Shown: positions 1 through 5,677 of the stretch, in pieces | How the letters are laid out: each line of letters begins with the position of its first letter | Position numbering within the stretch: the first letter of the stretch is position 1 | Source: Thermoplasmata archaeon | GTDB lineage: Archaea > Thermoplasmatota > Thermoplasmata > RBG-16-68-12 | NCBI GenBank assembly: GCA_013329855.1 | Contig: DUJI01000084.1 | Coordinates: forward strand, 1 to 6,607 | Reading direction: 5' to 3' | Length of the DNA: 6,607 bases | Notes under the pieces: generated by a model | What the model was told of the DNA's origin: nothing | What the model saw: only the letters and a program-made list of their open reading frames with translations | Database searches by the model: none | Position numbers and translations under genes: made by a program

Positions 1-2
1 GC

Positions 3-260
3 CACGCGACGATCCGCGTCCAGGTGACGGACCACGCGGGGTCCAACCTGACCGCGCAGATCGTGGTGAACGGCGCGCTCGCGGGCACGCTCACGATTCC
101 CTCGGATCAGACCGCGTCCCTCGACGTGGCTGTCGCCTACGCCACTGCGAACGGCGCGTCGTTCGACGTGGCGGCGACGACGACCGCGGGCCCCCGCGAC
201 AGCACCTCGGTATTCGTGAACACGCCCGGGATATTCGTGGTGAGCCTCCAGCTCGGCTGA
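3..260 (+). CDS. C-terminal end of a beta-rich, probably exported protein (5' end outside the window)
   Basis: The frame is open from the left edge (HATIRVQVTDHAG...) to a TGA at 258-260, so about 85 C-terminal residues are visible. A GTG at 24 lies in this frame, but the residues before it continue the same alternating beta pattern, so the gene very likely starts upstream of the window. The composition is Thr/Ala/Val-rich with alternating polar and hydrophobic residues, no Cys and few charges (for example IVVNGALAGTLTIP and VFVNTPGIFVVSLQLG). That fits the last domain of a secreted or cell-surface beta-sandwich protein. No family is recognised and no catalytic motif is seen. The next gene begins 61 bp downstream in the same direction. 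Confidence 0.6.
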   Translation, partial: HATIRVQVTDHAGSNLTAQIVVNGALAGTLTIPSDQTASLDVAVAYATANGASFDVAATTTAGPRDSTSVFVNTPGIFVVSLQLG

Positions 261-284
261 GCGCAATCGGCCCGGGTCCGCGAG

Positions 285-298
285 CGAAAGGGCCATAC
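285..298 (+). promoter_or_regulatory. Possible weak archaeal BRE/TATA element for the 322 gene
   Basis: CGAAAG at 285-290, followed by the AT-leaning CCATAC at 293-298, lies in otherwise very GC-rich DNA. Its centre is about 26-27 nt before the GTG at 322, the spacing expected for a leaderless archaeal transcript. No Shine-Dalgarno sequence precedes that GTG, which agrees with a leaderless start. The match to a TATA consensus is poor, so this is tentative. Confidence 0.25.
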
Positions 299-321
299 GT
301 TCCCACGCCTCTCCCGCGGCC

Positions 322-1524
322 GTGGCCGAGGAGGGTGCGCGGCGCTCCGCGTTCGTCGGGTTCCTCCTCGCCGCGCTCCTCTCCTTCGTGGGTGCGCTGA
401 CCTTCGGCAACGCGCCCTACCTGTTCTTCGGCTACGGCCTCTCCGCGTTCGCGGTCTTCGCGGTCGCCCTGACGTGCCGCCCGGGCAGCCGACTCGGGTT
501 CGTCGTGGGTCTCGTCCTCGGAATCGGGGTGGACCTCAACGCCCAGAGCGTCTTCCTCTTCGTGGGCGTGGGCGCGATCGTCGTGCGCGGGCTCCAGTTC
601 TTCCTCCTCCTGCGCCTGCGGCGGCGCCTCGGCGACCTCGCTGCGTGCCTCGTGGCCCTTTTGGTCGGCGTGTTCCTCGCCATCGCGGTCGGTCTCATCA
701 CGTACGGCGGCGAGGGGATCCAGCCCGCGTTCGCCGTGTTCGACGTGGTCTATCTGGTCCCCGCGTGGATGCTCGCACGGATCCAGACGGTGCGCCTGCC
801 GCGCACGGAAGGCGTGGGTCTCTCCGCCCTGGTCGTCGCGGCGACCCTGGTGGCCTTCGCCTCGGCCTCGGCGTTTTTGGTCCTCGCGCCCCTCCTCGCG
901 TCGCTCGTCGCGCTGGCCCTCCTGGGAGTGCTCGTCTTCCGGCGGCGGGGACCCTTGCCCCTCGCGAAACGCACGTCCGTGGACCGCTACGCCCCGCCTG
1001 CGGTCGCCGTCCTCCTCCTCGTGCTCTTCCTGGTGTCCGGGCCCGCGGCCTCCTATTCCGTCCGCGCGGTCGGCTACCCGCTCTTTCCGGACAGCCTGGG
1101 AGCCCGGCAGTGGATCCAGACGTCGACGGCCGCGGGGTGCCGCGTCGGGGACCTCGCGGGCGGCCGCACGGAGTCCAACGGGGTGTGGACCCCCTCCCGG
1201 CTCCGCGTCCTCTCCACGTGCGTAACCGTCTCCGGGGTCGTCGAGGCGATCGAGCCGACGTCGGGGCCTGCGGTGGACGGCGACTTCTCGTTCGACATCC
1301 AGCTCGACCCGGGGTACGCCTGGACGCTCTCCCTGGGATCGTACGTCCTGAACGACGGGAACCTGCACGTGGAGGTCGTGCCGTCGGACCAGGCCACGGT
1401 CCTAGGGAACGTCACCCTCGTGCCGGGAGCCCACGTCCAGGTGACGGGCGCCTGGGTGCTCGACACGGACCACGGATGGTTCAGCGAAGTCCATCCCGCG
1501 TGGTCCGTCGTCCTGGTGTCGTGA
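322..1524 (+). CDS. Polytopic membrane protein with C-terminal extracytoplasmic beta (OB-like) domain
   Basis: This is a 400-residue protein of unknown function with a GTG start and a TGA stop at 1522-1524. Residues 1-245 are mostly hydrophobic and form about eight or nine membrane segments (roughly 11-29, 34-52, 57-72, 76-98, 105-127, 136-152, 166-187, 188-206, 226-245). Short Arg-rich loops (98-102, 207-209) probably face the cytoplasm. The C-terminal 155 residues are soluble and beta-rich. They contain two cysteines that could pair (C273 and C300), a strand beginning STCVTVSG at 298-305, and an ending with DTDHGWFSEVHPAW at 381-394. From memory, a C-V-T-V-x-G strand followed by HGW-x-E-[IV]-HP occurs in many exported OB-like domains of unknown function in actinobacteria and archaea; this was not searched. 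The role may be envelope-related, but no enzyme motif is seen. High GC at third codon positions supports this frame over the long antisense frame. Confidence 0.8.
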   Translation: MAEEGARRSAFVGFLLAALLSFVGALTFGNAPYLFFGYGLSAFAVFAVALTCRPGSRLGFVVGLVLGIGVDLNAQSVFLFVGVGAIVVRGLQFFLLLRLRRRLGDLAACLVALLVGVFLAIAVGLITYGGEGIQPAFAVFDVVYLVPAWMLARIQTVRLPRTEGVGLSALVVAATLVAFASASAFLVLAPLLASLVALALLGVLVFRRRGPLPLAKRTSVDRYAPPAVAVLLLVLFLVSGPAASYSVRAVGYPLFPDSLGARQWIQTSTAAGCRVGDLAGGRTESNGVWTPSRLRVLSTCVTVSGVVEAIEPTSGPAVDGDFSFDIQLDPGYAWTLSLGSYVLNDGNLHVEVVPSDQATVLGNVTLVPGAHVQVTGAWVLDTDHGWFSEVHPAWSVVLVS

Positions 1525-1618
1525 GCCCGGCGCAGTCATCGCCGCCTCTCGCCGGTTCCTTCCTACGTACCTCGCCCATGCTCCACGCATAGTCGACCTC
1601 GGCTTCTTCGAGGCCCTC

Positions 1619-1984
1619 GTGAGCCCGGCCGGGCTCGTCTCGCTGATCGCCCTCGTCGTCGCCGCGGTCTCCTTCGCGGGCTGCCTCGCGGGACGGCGCC
1701 AGGCCAACCTGGTGCGACGCAGGTGGAGGTCCTCTCGCGGTCCATCGAGCAGCTCACCCGCCTGTCCGTCCTCGAGTACAGCGGGGTCACGAACCTGGGG
1801 AACTCCCTGGCCCGTGCGCTCAACCCGACGGGGAAGTCGGACGTCGCCTCCGCGGAGGCCAAGGCGGCCTACCACGCCTTGGGCCCGGAGCCCGACCGGA
1901 TCCTCGACGAGGCCCAGCTCGTCCTGTCCCAGGCCGGCAAGGCGTTCGGCTGGCGCCACATCCCCGGGATACCGCGAGCGGTAG
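1619..1984 (+). pseudogene. Frameshifted gene for a small membrane-anchored helical protein
   Basis: One gene appears to be split across two frames. From the GTG at 1619 the first frame encodes an N-terminal membrane anchor (VSLIALVVAAVSFAGCLAG) followed by a basic stretch. Every third codon position is G or C except one, up to about 1717. After that this frame turns into Arg/Ser/Pro-rich noise, while the frame containing 1723 gives a natural helical, coiled-coil-like segment (QVEVLSRSIEQLTRLSVLEY...) with GC-rich third positions until about 1967. That frame then loses its codon bias, whereas the first frame gives a short tail (YRER) and a TAG at 1982-1984. One missing base near 1717-1720 and one extra base near 1968 would restore a protein of about 120 residues. 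GAGG at 1610-1613, five bases before the GTG, could act as a ribosome site. The break could be a real mutation or a sequencing error. No family is recognised. Confidence 0.55.
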
Positions 1985-2001
1985 GATCCGGAGGCCCGGG
2001 T

Positions 2002-2772
2002 TCACGGGCGTCGGTCCCGGCCGTCCCCCGGATCCTCGAGCACGATCCCGAACGACTCCCGCAGGATTGCGATCCGCTCCGACGCCGTCAGGACACGCTC
2101 CGTGCGCTCCCGGTCCGTCGTCGTGATGAGGCGCGAGCCGCTCAGGGTGATCCGGCCTTCCGGAGTCACGCGCGTGCAGACGGAGTTCTTCGTGAAGTGG
2201 GAGTCGGGAGACGTCTGCTGCCACACGTTCATCGGCCCGAAGTCCTCGAGCTCCCGCGGACGCAGCGTGAACCGGTATCGCGGCTTCTCCGGTTCCGCGC
2301 GCCTCCCCATCCCTAGGATTCGAGCGTCCCCGTCCTGCGTGATCCGGAAGACCTTGCCGTCGTCCGGCTGCCCGTCCGGCGTTCCGAGTCGTAGCGGCCT
2401 CAGGAAGAGCTCGCCGAAGCCTACGTCCGCGAGCCAGGGTTCCTCGAGCCGCACGCGGAGGGCCATGTGGTCGAAGTCCGGACCGAATTCGCCCGCTGCG
2501 TTCGGGACGCGAGCGGACAGCAGGTCCACGTCGAATCCGAGCTCCCGCAGCAGGAGGGCGAACAGCCCGTTCAGCTCGTAGCAGTACCCGCCGCGGCGCC
2601 GCTCGACGATCTTGGAGAACAGCGCGCCGGGATCGAGGAGGAGGAGCCGGCCGAGGGCGATGTCCAGGTTCTCGAACGGAACCGTTTGCAGGTGGGCCAC
2701 GTGGAGGCCGCGAAGCGTCTCCAGCGTGGGTTCCGTCGATCCGGGGTAGCCGATTCGGCGGAGGTACGCCAT
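2002..2772 (-). CDS. nat: Arylamine N-acetyltransferase (NAT family)
   Basis: This enzyme family transfers an acyl group, usually acetyl, from coenzyme A to arylamines, hydrazines or related acceptors through a cysteine thioester in the cytoplasm. From the ATG at 2772 the protein has 256 residues, slightly shorter than typical bacterial NATs. The hallmarks are present: RIGYPG near the N terminus, PFENLDI at 32-38, RGGYCYELNG with catalytic C64, FDHMAL with H102, and LADVGFG with D116. The Cys-His-Asp spacing matches known NATs. The frame extends upstream to an ATG at 2835, but those 21 extra residues are Gly/Arg/Glu-rich and unlike NAT N termini, whereas MAYLRRIGY aligns with the family start. 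No Shine-Dalgarno or TATA element precedes either start. The gene lies 80 bp (17 bp from the alternative start) behind the GYD gene, so the two are probably co-transcribed. The natural acceptor, and whether the donor is acetyl-CoA, cannot be read from sequence. Confidence 0.93.
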   Translation of the reverse strand: MAYLRRIGYPGSTEPTLETLRGLHVAHLQTVPFENLDIALGRLLLLDPGALFSKIVERRRGGYCYELNGLFALLLRELGFDVDLLSARVPNAAGEFGPDFDHMALRVRLEEPWLADVGFGELFLRPLRLGTPDGQPDDGKVFRITQDGDARILGMGRRAEPEKPRYRFTLRPRELEDFGPMNVWQQTSPDSHFTKNSVCTRVTPEGRITLSGSRLITTTDRERTERVLTASERIAILRESFGIVLEDPGDGRDRRP

Positions 2773-2852
2773 CCGGTCTAGCGTTCCGCCTGCCTCCTCT
2801 CCCCCGAGGCGCCCACGCGGGCGTCCGCCCGCCATTTCGGGCGTCGCGGTTC

Positions 2853-3119
2853 CTACTCCAGGAGCTTGTCCACGTCCGCGCGGGTGAGGGCGACCAGGGT
2901 CTCCGTGGACACGTACTCGGGCGCCTTGGTCAGGGCCTTCAGGGCCACTTTCTCGTCAGGCGCCTCGAAGATCCGCACGGCGTCGTATCGTCCGAACGTC
3001 CAGTAGACGCCGATGTTCTTGATGCCCATCTTCTCCTGCTGCGCGAACGTCTTGCTCGTCTCGGCCTGGTCGGCCTTGGTCGGCTTCCTGCGGAAACGCA
3101 CCAACACGATGAAGATCAT
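2853..3119 (-). CDS. GYD-domain protein
   Basis: This is a small 88-residue cytoplasmic protein of the GYD family, a ferredoxin-like alpha/beta fold named after a conserved Gly-Tyr-Asp. Its biochemical role is not established; such proteins probably form oligomers. The family pattern is visible: a first strand (MIFIVLVRF), a helix with a Lys/Glu-rich linker (KADQAETSKTFAQQEKMG), IKNIGVYWTFGRYDAVRIFEAPD with the GRYD signature near 43-46, and a C-terminal segment VSTETLVALTRADVDKLLE. A longer reading from an ATG at 3131 adds MGLA. I choose the ATG at 3119 because the first beta strand begins there, as in relatives, and a strong TATA-like box is centred 26 nt upstream, so a leaderless transcript would begin at this codon. 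The NAT gene follows in the same direction. Confidence 0.88.
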   Translation of the reverse strand: MIFIVLVRFRRKPTKADQAETSKTFAQQEKMGIKNIGVYWTFGRYDAVRIFEAPDEKVALKALTKAPEYVSTETLVALTRADVDKLLE

Positions 3120-3140
3120 GGCGAGCCCCATGGCGGCCGA

Positions 3141-3150
3141 GATATTTAGG
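3141..3150 (-). promoter_or_regulatory. TATA-like promoter element of the GYD-NAT unit
   Basis: On the minus strand the sequence reads CCTAAATATC, with TAAATAT at 3148-3142 embedded in GC-rich DNA. The centre is about 26 nt before the A of the ATG at 3119, the classical distance from an archaeal TATA box to the transcription start. It therefore predicts a leaderless mRNA starting at that ATG, and the upstream in-frame ATG at 3131 would not be transcribed. This is the best-looking promoter in the window. Confidence 0.6.
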
Positions 3151-3185
3151 CATGCCCAAACAGCGGTGAGAAAGGGCTCCTCCCG

Positions 3186-3611
3186 CTAGCTCGGTCGGCC
3201 CCACGCCGCATCGTCCAGGTCGTCCGGGGGAGGCGGCGGAGGGATCGGCAGGGCCTGCGGACGGGCGGCGGGTCCAACCGCGGCGGCCCTCCGGATGCCT
3301 GCGCCGACGCGAAGTCCGCGGCGCTGACCCACGCGATACGCCAGGTAGGCAAGGGTCGCCGCGAAGACCGCGAGGCCCAGGAAGGGCTTGAGCAGGTCTG
3401 GTGGCCAGGGTTGCCACAAGGGTCGGAAGAGCTCCACGTAGATGCCGCCCCGGGCCAGGACGGTCAGACCCGTCATCAGGGCGAAGGGGAGGCCGAGGCC
3501 CAGGAACAGGGCCCACGCAACGCCCGTGCCAGCCCCGTGGCTCGTCCTCATGCGGCGTTCGTAGACGATGGGCCAAGTGCGCCTGGCCCGCCGGGTCTCC
3601 GTCGCGGCCAT
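3186..3611 (-). CDS. Small two-TM membrane protein with proline-rich tail
   Basis: This is a 141-residue protein of unknown function. It has a basic N-terminal region (MAATETRRARRTWPIVYERR), a first membrane segment at about 30-53 (GVAWALFLGLGLPFALMTGL), and a loop with LWQPWPPDLL. A second membrane segment follows at about 73-95 (PFLGLAVFAATLAYLAYRVG), then an Arg/Ala-rich region and a cytosolic-type tail with a run of prolines (PIPPPPPPDD, about 122-131) ending in AAWGRPS. The frame is open as far as 4097 antisense-free of stops, but the residues before 3611 are Arg/Gly/Pro noise out of frame with vapC. The ATG at 3611 follows a TATA-like box. An internal ATG at 3551 is an alternative that would keep both membrane segments. 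The proline run may bind a partner protein, but that is speculation. Confidence 0.7.
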   Translation of the reverse strand: MAATETRRARRTWPIVYERRMRTSHGAGTGVAWALFLGLGLPFALMTGLTVLARGGIYVELFRPLWQPWPPDLLKPFLGLAVFAATLAYLAYRVGQRRGLRVGAGIRRAAAVGPAARPQALPIPPPPPPDDLDDAAWGRPS

Positions 3612-3638
3612 GGCGGACCCGAACCGAGTCCTCAGGGC

Positions 3639-3645
3639 GATAAAC
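3639..3645 (-). promoter_or_regulatory. TATA-like element before the two-TM protein gene
   Basis: The minus strand reads GTTTATC across 3645-3639, an AT-rich island centred about 31 nt before the ATG at 3611. A start of transcription 26 nt downstream would leave a leader of about 5 nt. It supports 3611 as the start over the longer open frame and separates this gene from vapBC. Confidence 0.45.
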
Positions 3646-3669
3646 CCGTCGGTGGGCCTATCACGACTG

Positions 3670-3705
3670 AAAACCAGAGAACGTGGGGCCGACCCAGAAG
3701 GGGTC
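3670..3705 (-). terminator. Possible weak terminator after vapC
   Basis: A short perfect inverted repeat, GACCC-AGAAG-GGGTC at 3691-3705, overlaps the vapC stop codon. It is followed on the minus strand by a TTTT at 3673-3670. The stem has only 5 bp and the T run is 17 nt away, so this could be chance in GC-rich DNA. Confidence 0.2.
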
Positions 3706-4090
3706 AGTAGCCTTCGATCGCCAAACCGGGGATCCGCGCGAAATCCGTGTCCCGCGTGACGAGAACCTGTCCGCTCAGCCGCGTGGCGGCGGCGATCAGG
3801 AGGTCCGTCGTCGGGAGGCTCTGGCCGCGTCGAAGCAGTTCCGCTCCGAGCCGCCCCGCCTCTCCCGCAACGGCCGCGTCCACCTCGAGGACATCCAGGC
3901 GGGCGACCACATCCAGCGTGTCCCGGAGCAGGTCGCCCCCCTTGAAATGCGCGCCGAGGAGGACCTCCGCGAGACAGGGCGCCGGCAGGCTGACCGTCTC
4001 GCCGAGGGATTCGAGCTCGCGCATCTTGGCAGCCGCGGCGTCGTCCCCCTTTAATAGATCGATCAGGAAGGTCGAATCGAGGCAGCGCAC
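3704..4090 (-). CDS. vapC: VapC-type PIN-domain ribonuclease toxin
   Basis: This is the 128-residue toxin of a type II toxin-antitoxin pair, predicted to be a magnesium-dependent endoribonuclease that cleaves RNA unless bound by VapB. It is one complete PIN domain. The acidic site is intact: D5 in LDSTFLIDLL, E42 in LAEVLLGA, D96 in TTDLLIAA, and D114 with D116 in VTRDTDFARI. The start is a GTG, fixed by the in-frame TGA that lies one codon upstream and is the vapB stop. Only 3 bp separate the two genes, and AGGGATGAG at the end of vapB may serve as the ribosome site, so translation is likely coupled to the antitoxin. No truncation is seen. The target RNA cannot be deduced from sequence. Confidence 0.93.
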   Translation of the reverse strand: MRCLDSTFLIDLLKGDDAAAAKMRELESLGETVSLPAPCLAEVLLGAHFKGGDLLRDTLDVVARLDVLEVDAAVAGEAGRLGAELLRRGQSLPTTDLLIAAATRLSGQVLVTRDTDFARIPGLAIEGY

Positions 4091-4093
4091 GAC

Positions 4094-4342
4094 TCATCCC
4101 TGCCGCGCGAGGAGCTTGTGCGTCCGCTCCCGATCCGCCTCCCGTCCGCGGAGCAGAGCCTTCTCGATGGCGACGAGGTCCGCGTCCGTGAGGTGCTTCT
4201 TCCAGACGCCTGCGAAACCGGAGAGGGGACGCGCCTCGCGCGCGATGCGCTTGACCGCGTCGCTGAAGCTCTCGCCCTTCCGCTTGCGCCGCCGCAGCAG
4301 CTCGTAGGCCTCGCGGTCCAGGGCGATCGTCTTGATCTCCAT
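4094..4342 (-). CDS. vapB: VapB-type antitoxin (DUF217-like)
   Basis: This is an 82-residue antitoxin paired with the PIN toxin that follows 3 bp later. The N-terminal part (MEIKTIALDREAYELLRRRK followed by GESFSDAVKRIAREA) matches the VapB/DUF217 pattern, common in archaea, of a short strand followed by helices forming a DNA-binding dimer. The C-terminal part (about 45-82, with VWKKHLTDADLVAIEKALL) is charged and helical and would wrap around VapC. An in-frame TAG six bases before the ATG fixes the start at 4342. By family analogy, VapB alone or with VapC should repress its own promoter; the AT-rich segment directly upstream is the obvious operator candidate. Confidence 0.9.
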   Translation of the reverse strand: MEIKTIALDREAYELLRRRKRKGESFSDAVKRIAREARPLSGFAGVWKKHLTDADLVAIEKALLRGREADRERTHKLLARQG

Positions 4343-4386
4343 GTGTGACTACATACAGAAAGTGTGTACATGACTATATAGATATC
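4343..4386 (-). promoter_or_regulatory. vapBC promoter and candidate operator
   Basis: This is the most AT-rich stretch in the window. On the minus strand a TATA box (CTATATAG, 4381-4374) lies about 36 nt before the vapB ATG, predicting a leader of about 9 nt. Between it and the start are TGTACA (4365-4370), a perfect palindrome, and ATGT-gtgact-ACAT (4341-4354), an imperfectly spaced inverted repeat reaching into the start codon. GTGTG-type steps recur at 4343 and 4362. A VapB dimer bound here would block transcription initiation. The operator role is inferred from position only. Confidence 0.5.
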
Positions 4387-4446
4387 GACGAGAGAGGCGA
4401 ATGGGTGGAACGATGGTTCCGGGTCGCCGGCCGCGAGGGCCCCGGC

Positions 4447-4926
4447 TCATTCCTGGGACTCGCGGACGGGCGGGTCGGCCCAGGACAGGCCGAAGGGGAA
4501 TGGCGCCGCGCTCGCCGGTCGGGGGTCCGCGAGGATCCCGTCGTGCAGGTACGGCAGGAGCCTCGGGGACCGCCCCGCGGGAATGGGCGCGCGCACGCTC
4601 CCTCGGTCGTCGACCGCGAGCAGTCCAACGCCTTCCGCCTGGAAGCGCCACCGCGCGCGGTACGCGGACGAGGCGGCGGCCAAGGGCATGGCCACCCACA
4701 CGCGGTCCGCCGCGAGCTGGTATGCGATGGCCTGGCGGAGCGCCTCGCGCCAGTCGCGCATCTTGAGTTCCACGGCGACCAGAGCGTCCTCCCGCGCGCC
4801 GAGGAGATCGGCGCGGCGGCCCAGGATGGGCACCTCGAGCTCCACCCGGTACCCCGCCTCCTCGAGCCATGCGGTGACCGGTTCGACGAGCTGAGACTCC
4901 AAGGTGAAGGACGTGGACTGCGCCAT
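4447..4926 (-). CDS. Stand-alone PD-(D/E)xK nuclease-fold protein
   Basis: This is a 159-residue protein with the core signature of restriction-endonuclease-like nucleases in its first 75 residues. E15 lies in helix 1 (ESQLVEPVTAWLEEAGY), D40 follows the GRRAD turn, E53 and K55 sit in VAVELK, and Q65-x3-Y69 in RQAIAYQ resembles the QxxxY motif of the RecB/Cas4 branch. The remainder has a strand RVWVAMPL, then VGLLAVDD and a proline-rich tail without a recognised domain. All residues needed for a metal-dependent DNA nuclease are present, but some families of this shape are inactive or structural. It has no methyltransferase or helicase next to it. It ends 104 bp before vapB, and VapBC has its own promoter. 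DNA repair, defence and regulation of a neighbour are all possible; the family function is unknown to me. The ATG at 4926 has no clear Shine-Dalgarno sequence. Confidence 0.75.
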   Translation of the reverse strand: MAQSTSFTLESQLVEPVTAWLEEAGYRVELEVPILGRRADLLGAREDALVAVELKMRDWREALRQAIAYQLAADRVWVAMPLAAASSAYRARWRFQAEGVGLLAVDDRGSVRAPIPAGRSPRLLPYLHDGILADPRPASAAPFPFGLSWADPPVRESQE

Positions 4927-4938
4927 GGGAGGTCATCC

Positions 4939-4947
4939 GATAAAAGG
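4939..4947 (-). promoter_or_regulatory. AT-rich element between dioxygenase and nuclease genes
   Basis: The minus strand reads CCTTTTATC across 4947-4939, in the 34 bp between the dioxygenase stop and the nuclease ATG. As a TATA box its centre is only about 17 nt before the ATG at 4926, which would place the transcript start inside the gene. As a T-rich tract just after the dioxygenase stop it could equally act as an archaeal terminator. The role is undecided. Confidence 0.3.
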
Positions 4948-4960
4948 CGTGCGGTCCGAA

Positions 4961-5566
4961 TCAGTCTTCGTCCTCGTCGCGCAGCACGTTGCAGTAGCCC
5001 GAGACAAACTTGCCGATCTCCCCGGTCACGGGGTCGTAGCTGTGACGCTCCATAGTCCCGATGTCCCGTCCGTACACGTGGACACTGTGGGACGGCCTGG
5101 AGGACACGTTGTCGATCCGGTGGATTCCCCGGTGGCCCAGGACGGTCACATGCCCCTTCGCGTTGATCCGCTCGCTGACGAGCCTCAGCGTCGCCCGCTT
5201 CGGGTCCGAGCCGTCGTCCGTCCTGCGGAAGATGGACTCCCGCTCCTGTCCGTCGTACACCCCGACGACGGCCCAGGTGAGGTGGTCGTGGATCGGGGTG
5301 GTCTGGCCCGGCTGCCAGTTCCCGGCCGTGATGGAGAAGGTGCCGTCTTTGGGCCTGTGGAGGAGGGTGTTCGCGAAGCGGTCCTTCCGCGGGGTGAAGG
5401 CCTCCGGGGGGAGGGAGCCTCGAGTGCGGAGGAGCCGCTCCATGGCCGGCTTGAGTTGCCGAAGGATCTCGGACTCCCGCGCGGAGCGGATGATGACCTC
5501 GGCGTGCCTTGCGAACTGCGCGAGGGAGTAAGGTCCGCCTGAGGCAGCCATCGGTGGAGGAGACAT
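4961..5566 (-). CDS. Cysteine-dioxygenase-family thiol dioxygenase (cupin)
   Basis: This is a non-heme iron enzyme of the cysteine dioxygenase family, expected to oxidise a small thiol to its sulfinate with O2 in the cytoplasm. From the ATG at 5566 it has 201 residues, the usual family length. The cupin core begins near residue 75. The iron ligands are H93 and H95 in TPIHDHLTW and H149 in GIHRIDN. The outer-sphere Ser-His-Tyr triad is S161-H163-Y165 in SVHVYG. The tail ends in FVSGYCNVLRDEDED. Two features of mammalian CDO are missing: the Cys crosslinked to Tyr, as is normal in prokaryotic members, and the Arg that holds the cysteine carboxylate, where FANTLL replaces the usual YxRxLL pattern. 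The substrate is therefore open, with cysteine or 3-mercaptopropionate as candidates. The frame extends to a GTG at 5653, but that part is Arg/Pro noise; the ATG at 5551 is a good alternative start. Confidence 0.85.
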   Translation of the reverse strand: MSPPPMAASGGPYSLAQFARHAEVIIRSARESEILRQLKPAMERLLRTRGSLPPEAFTPRKDRFANTLLHRPKDGTFSITAGNWQPGQTTPIHDHLTWAVVGVYDGQERESIFRRTDDGSDPKRATLRLVSERINAKGHVTVLGHRGIHRIDNVSSRPSHSVHVYGRDIGTMERHSYDPVTGEIGKFVSGYCNVLRDEDED

Positions 5567-5677
5567 CGCGGGGGGCCTGATGGTCTTTTCGGTCCGCCTA
5601 AGACGCGCTCCCGGTCTGGGCCCGCCTCGCCGACAGGAGCGCGCGCCGTCCACGAGCGTGCCGTCCCGGGGCGTCCC

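Noticed and set aside
91..1368. Long open frame on the minus strand (425 codons)
   Set aside because: The product is Arg/Glu/Gly/Asp-rich with no domain. It is the antisense shadow of the membrane protein gene, whose own frame has good codon bias and clear membrane segments.
1985..2316. Plus-strand continuation of the 1723 frame into the NAT gene
   Set aside because: Third-position GC bias is lost after about 1967 and the rest lies antisense to a well-supported NAT, so it is read-through after a lost stop rather than protein.
3612..4097. Extension of the two-TM protein back to 4097
   Set aside because: This part is Arg/Gly/Pro-rich noise in a different frame across vapC. The ATG at 3611 has a TATA-like box before it.
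4345..5055. Plus-strand open frame of 236 codons
   Set aside because: It is the antisense shadow of the nuclease gene and of the end of the dioxygenase gene, with biased composition and no family features.
4904..5542. Plus-strand open frame of 212 codons
   Set aside because: It lies antisense to the dioxygenase, which has a complete set of catalytic motifs on the minus strand.
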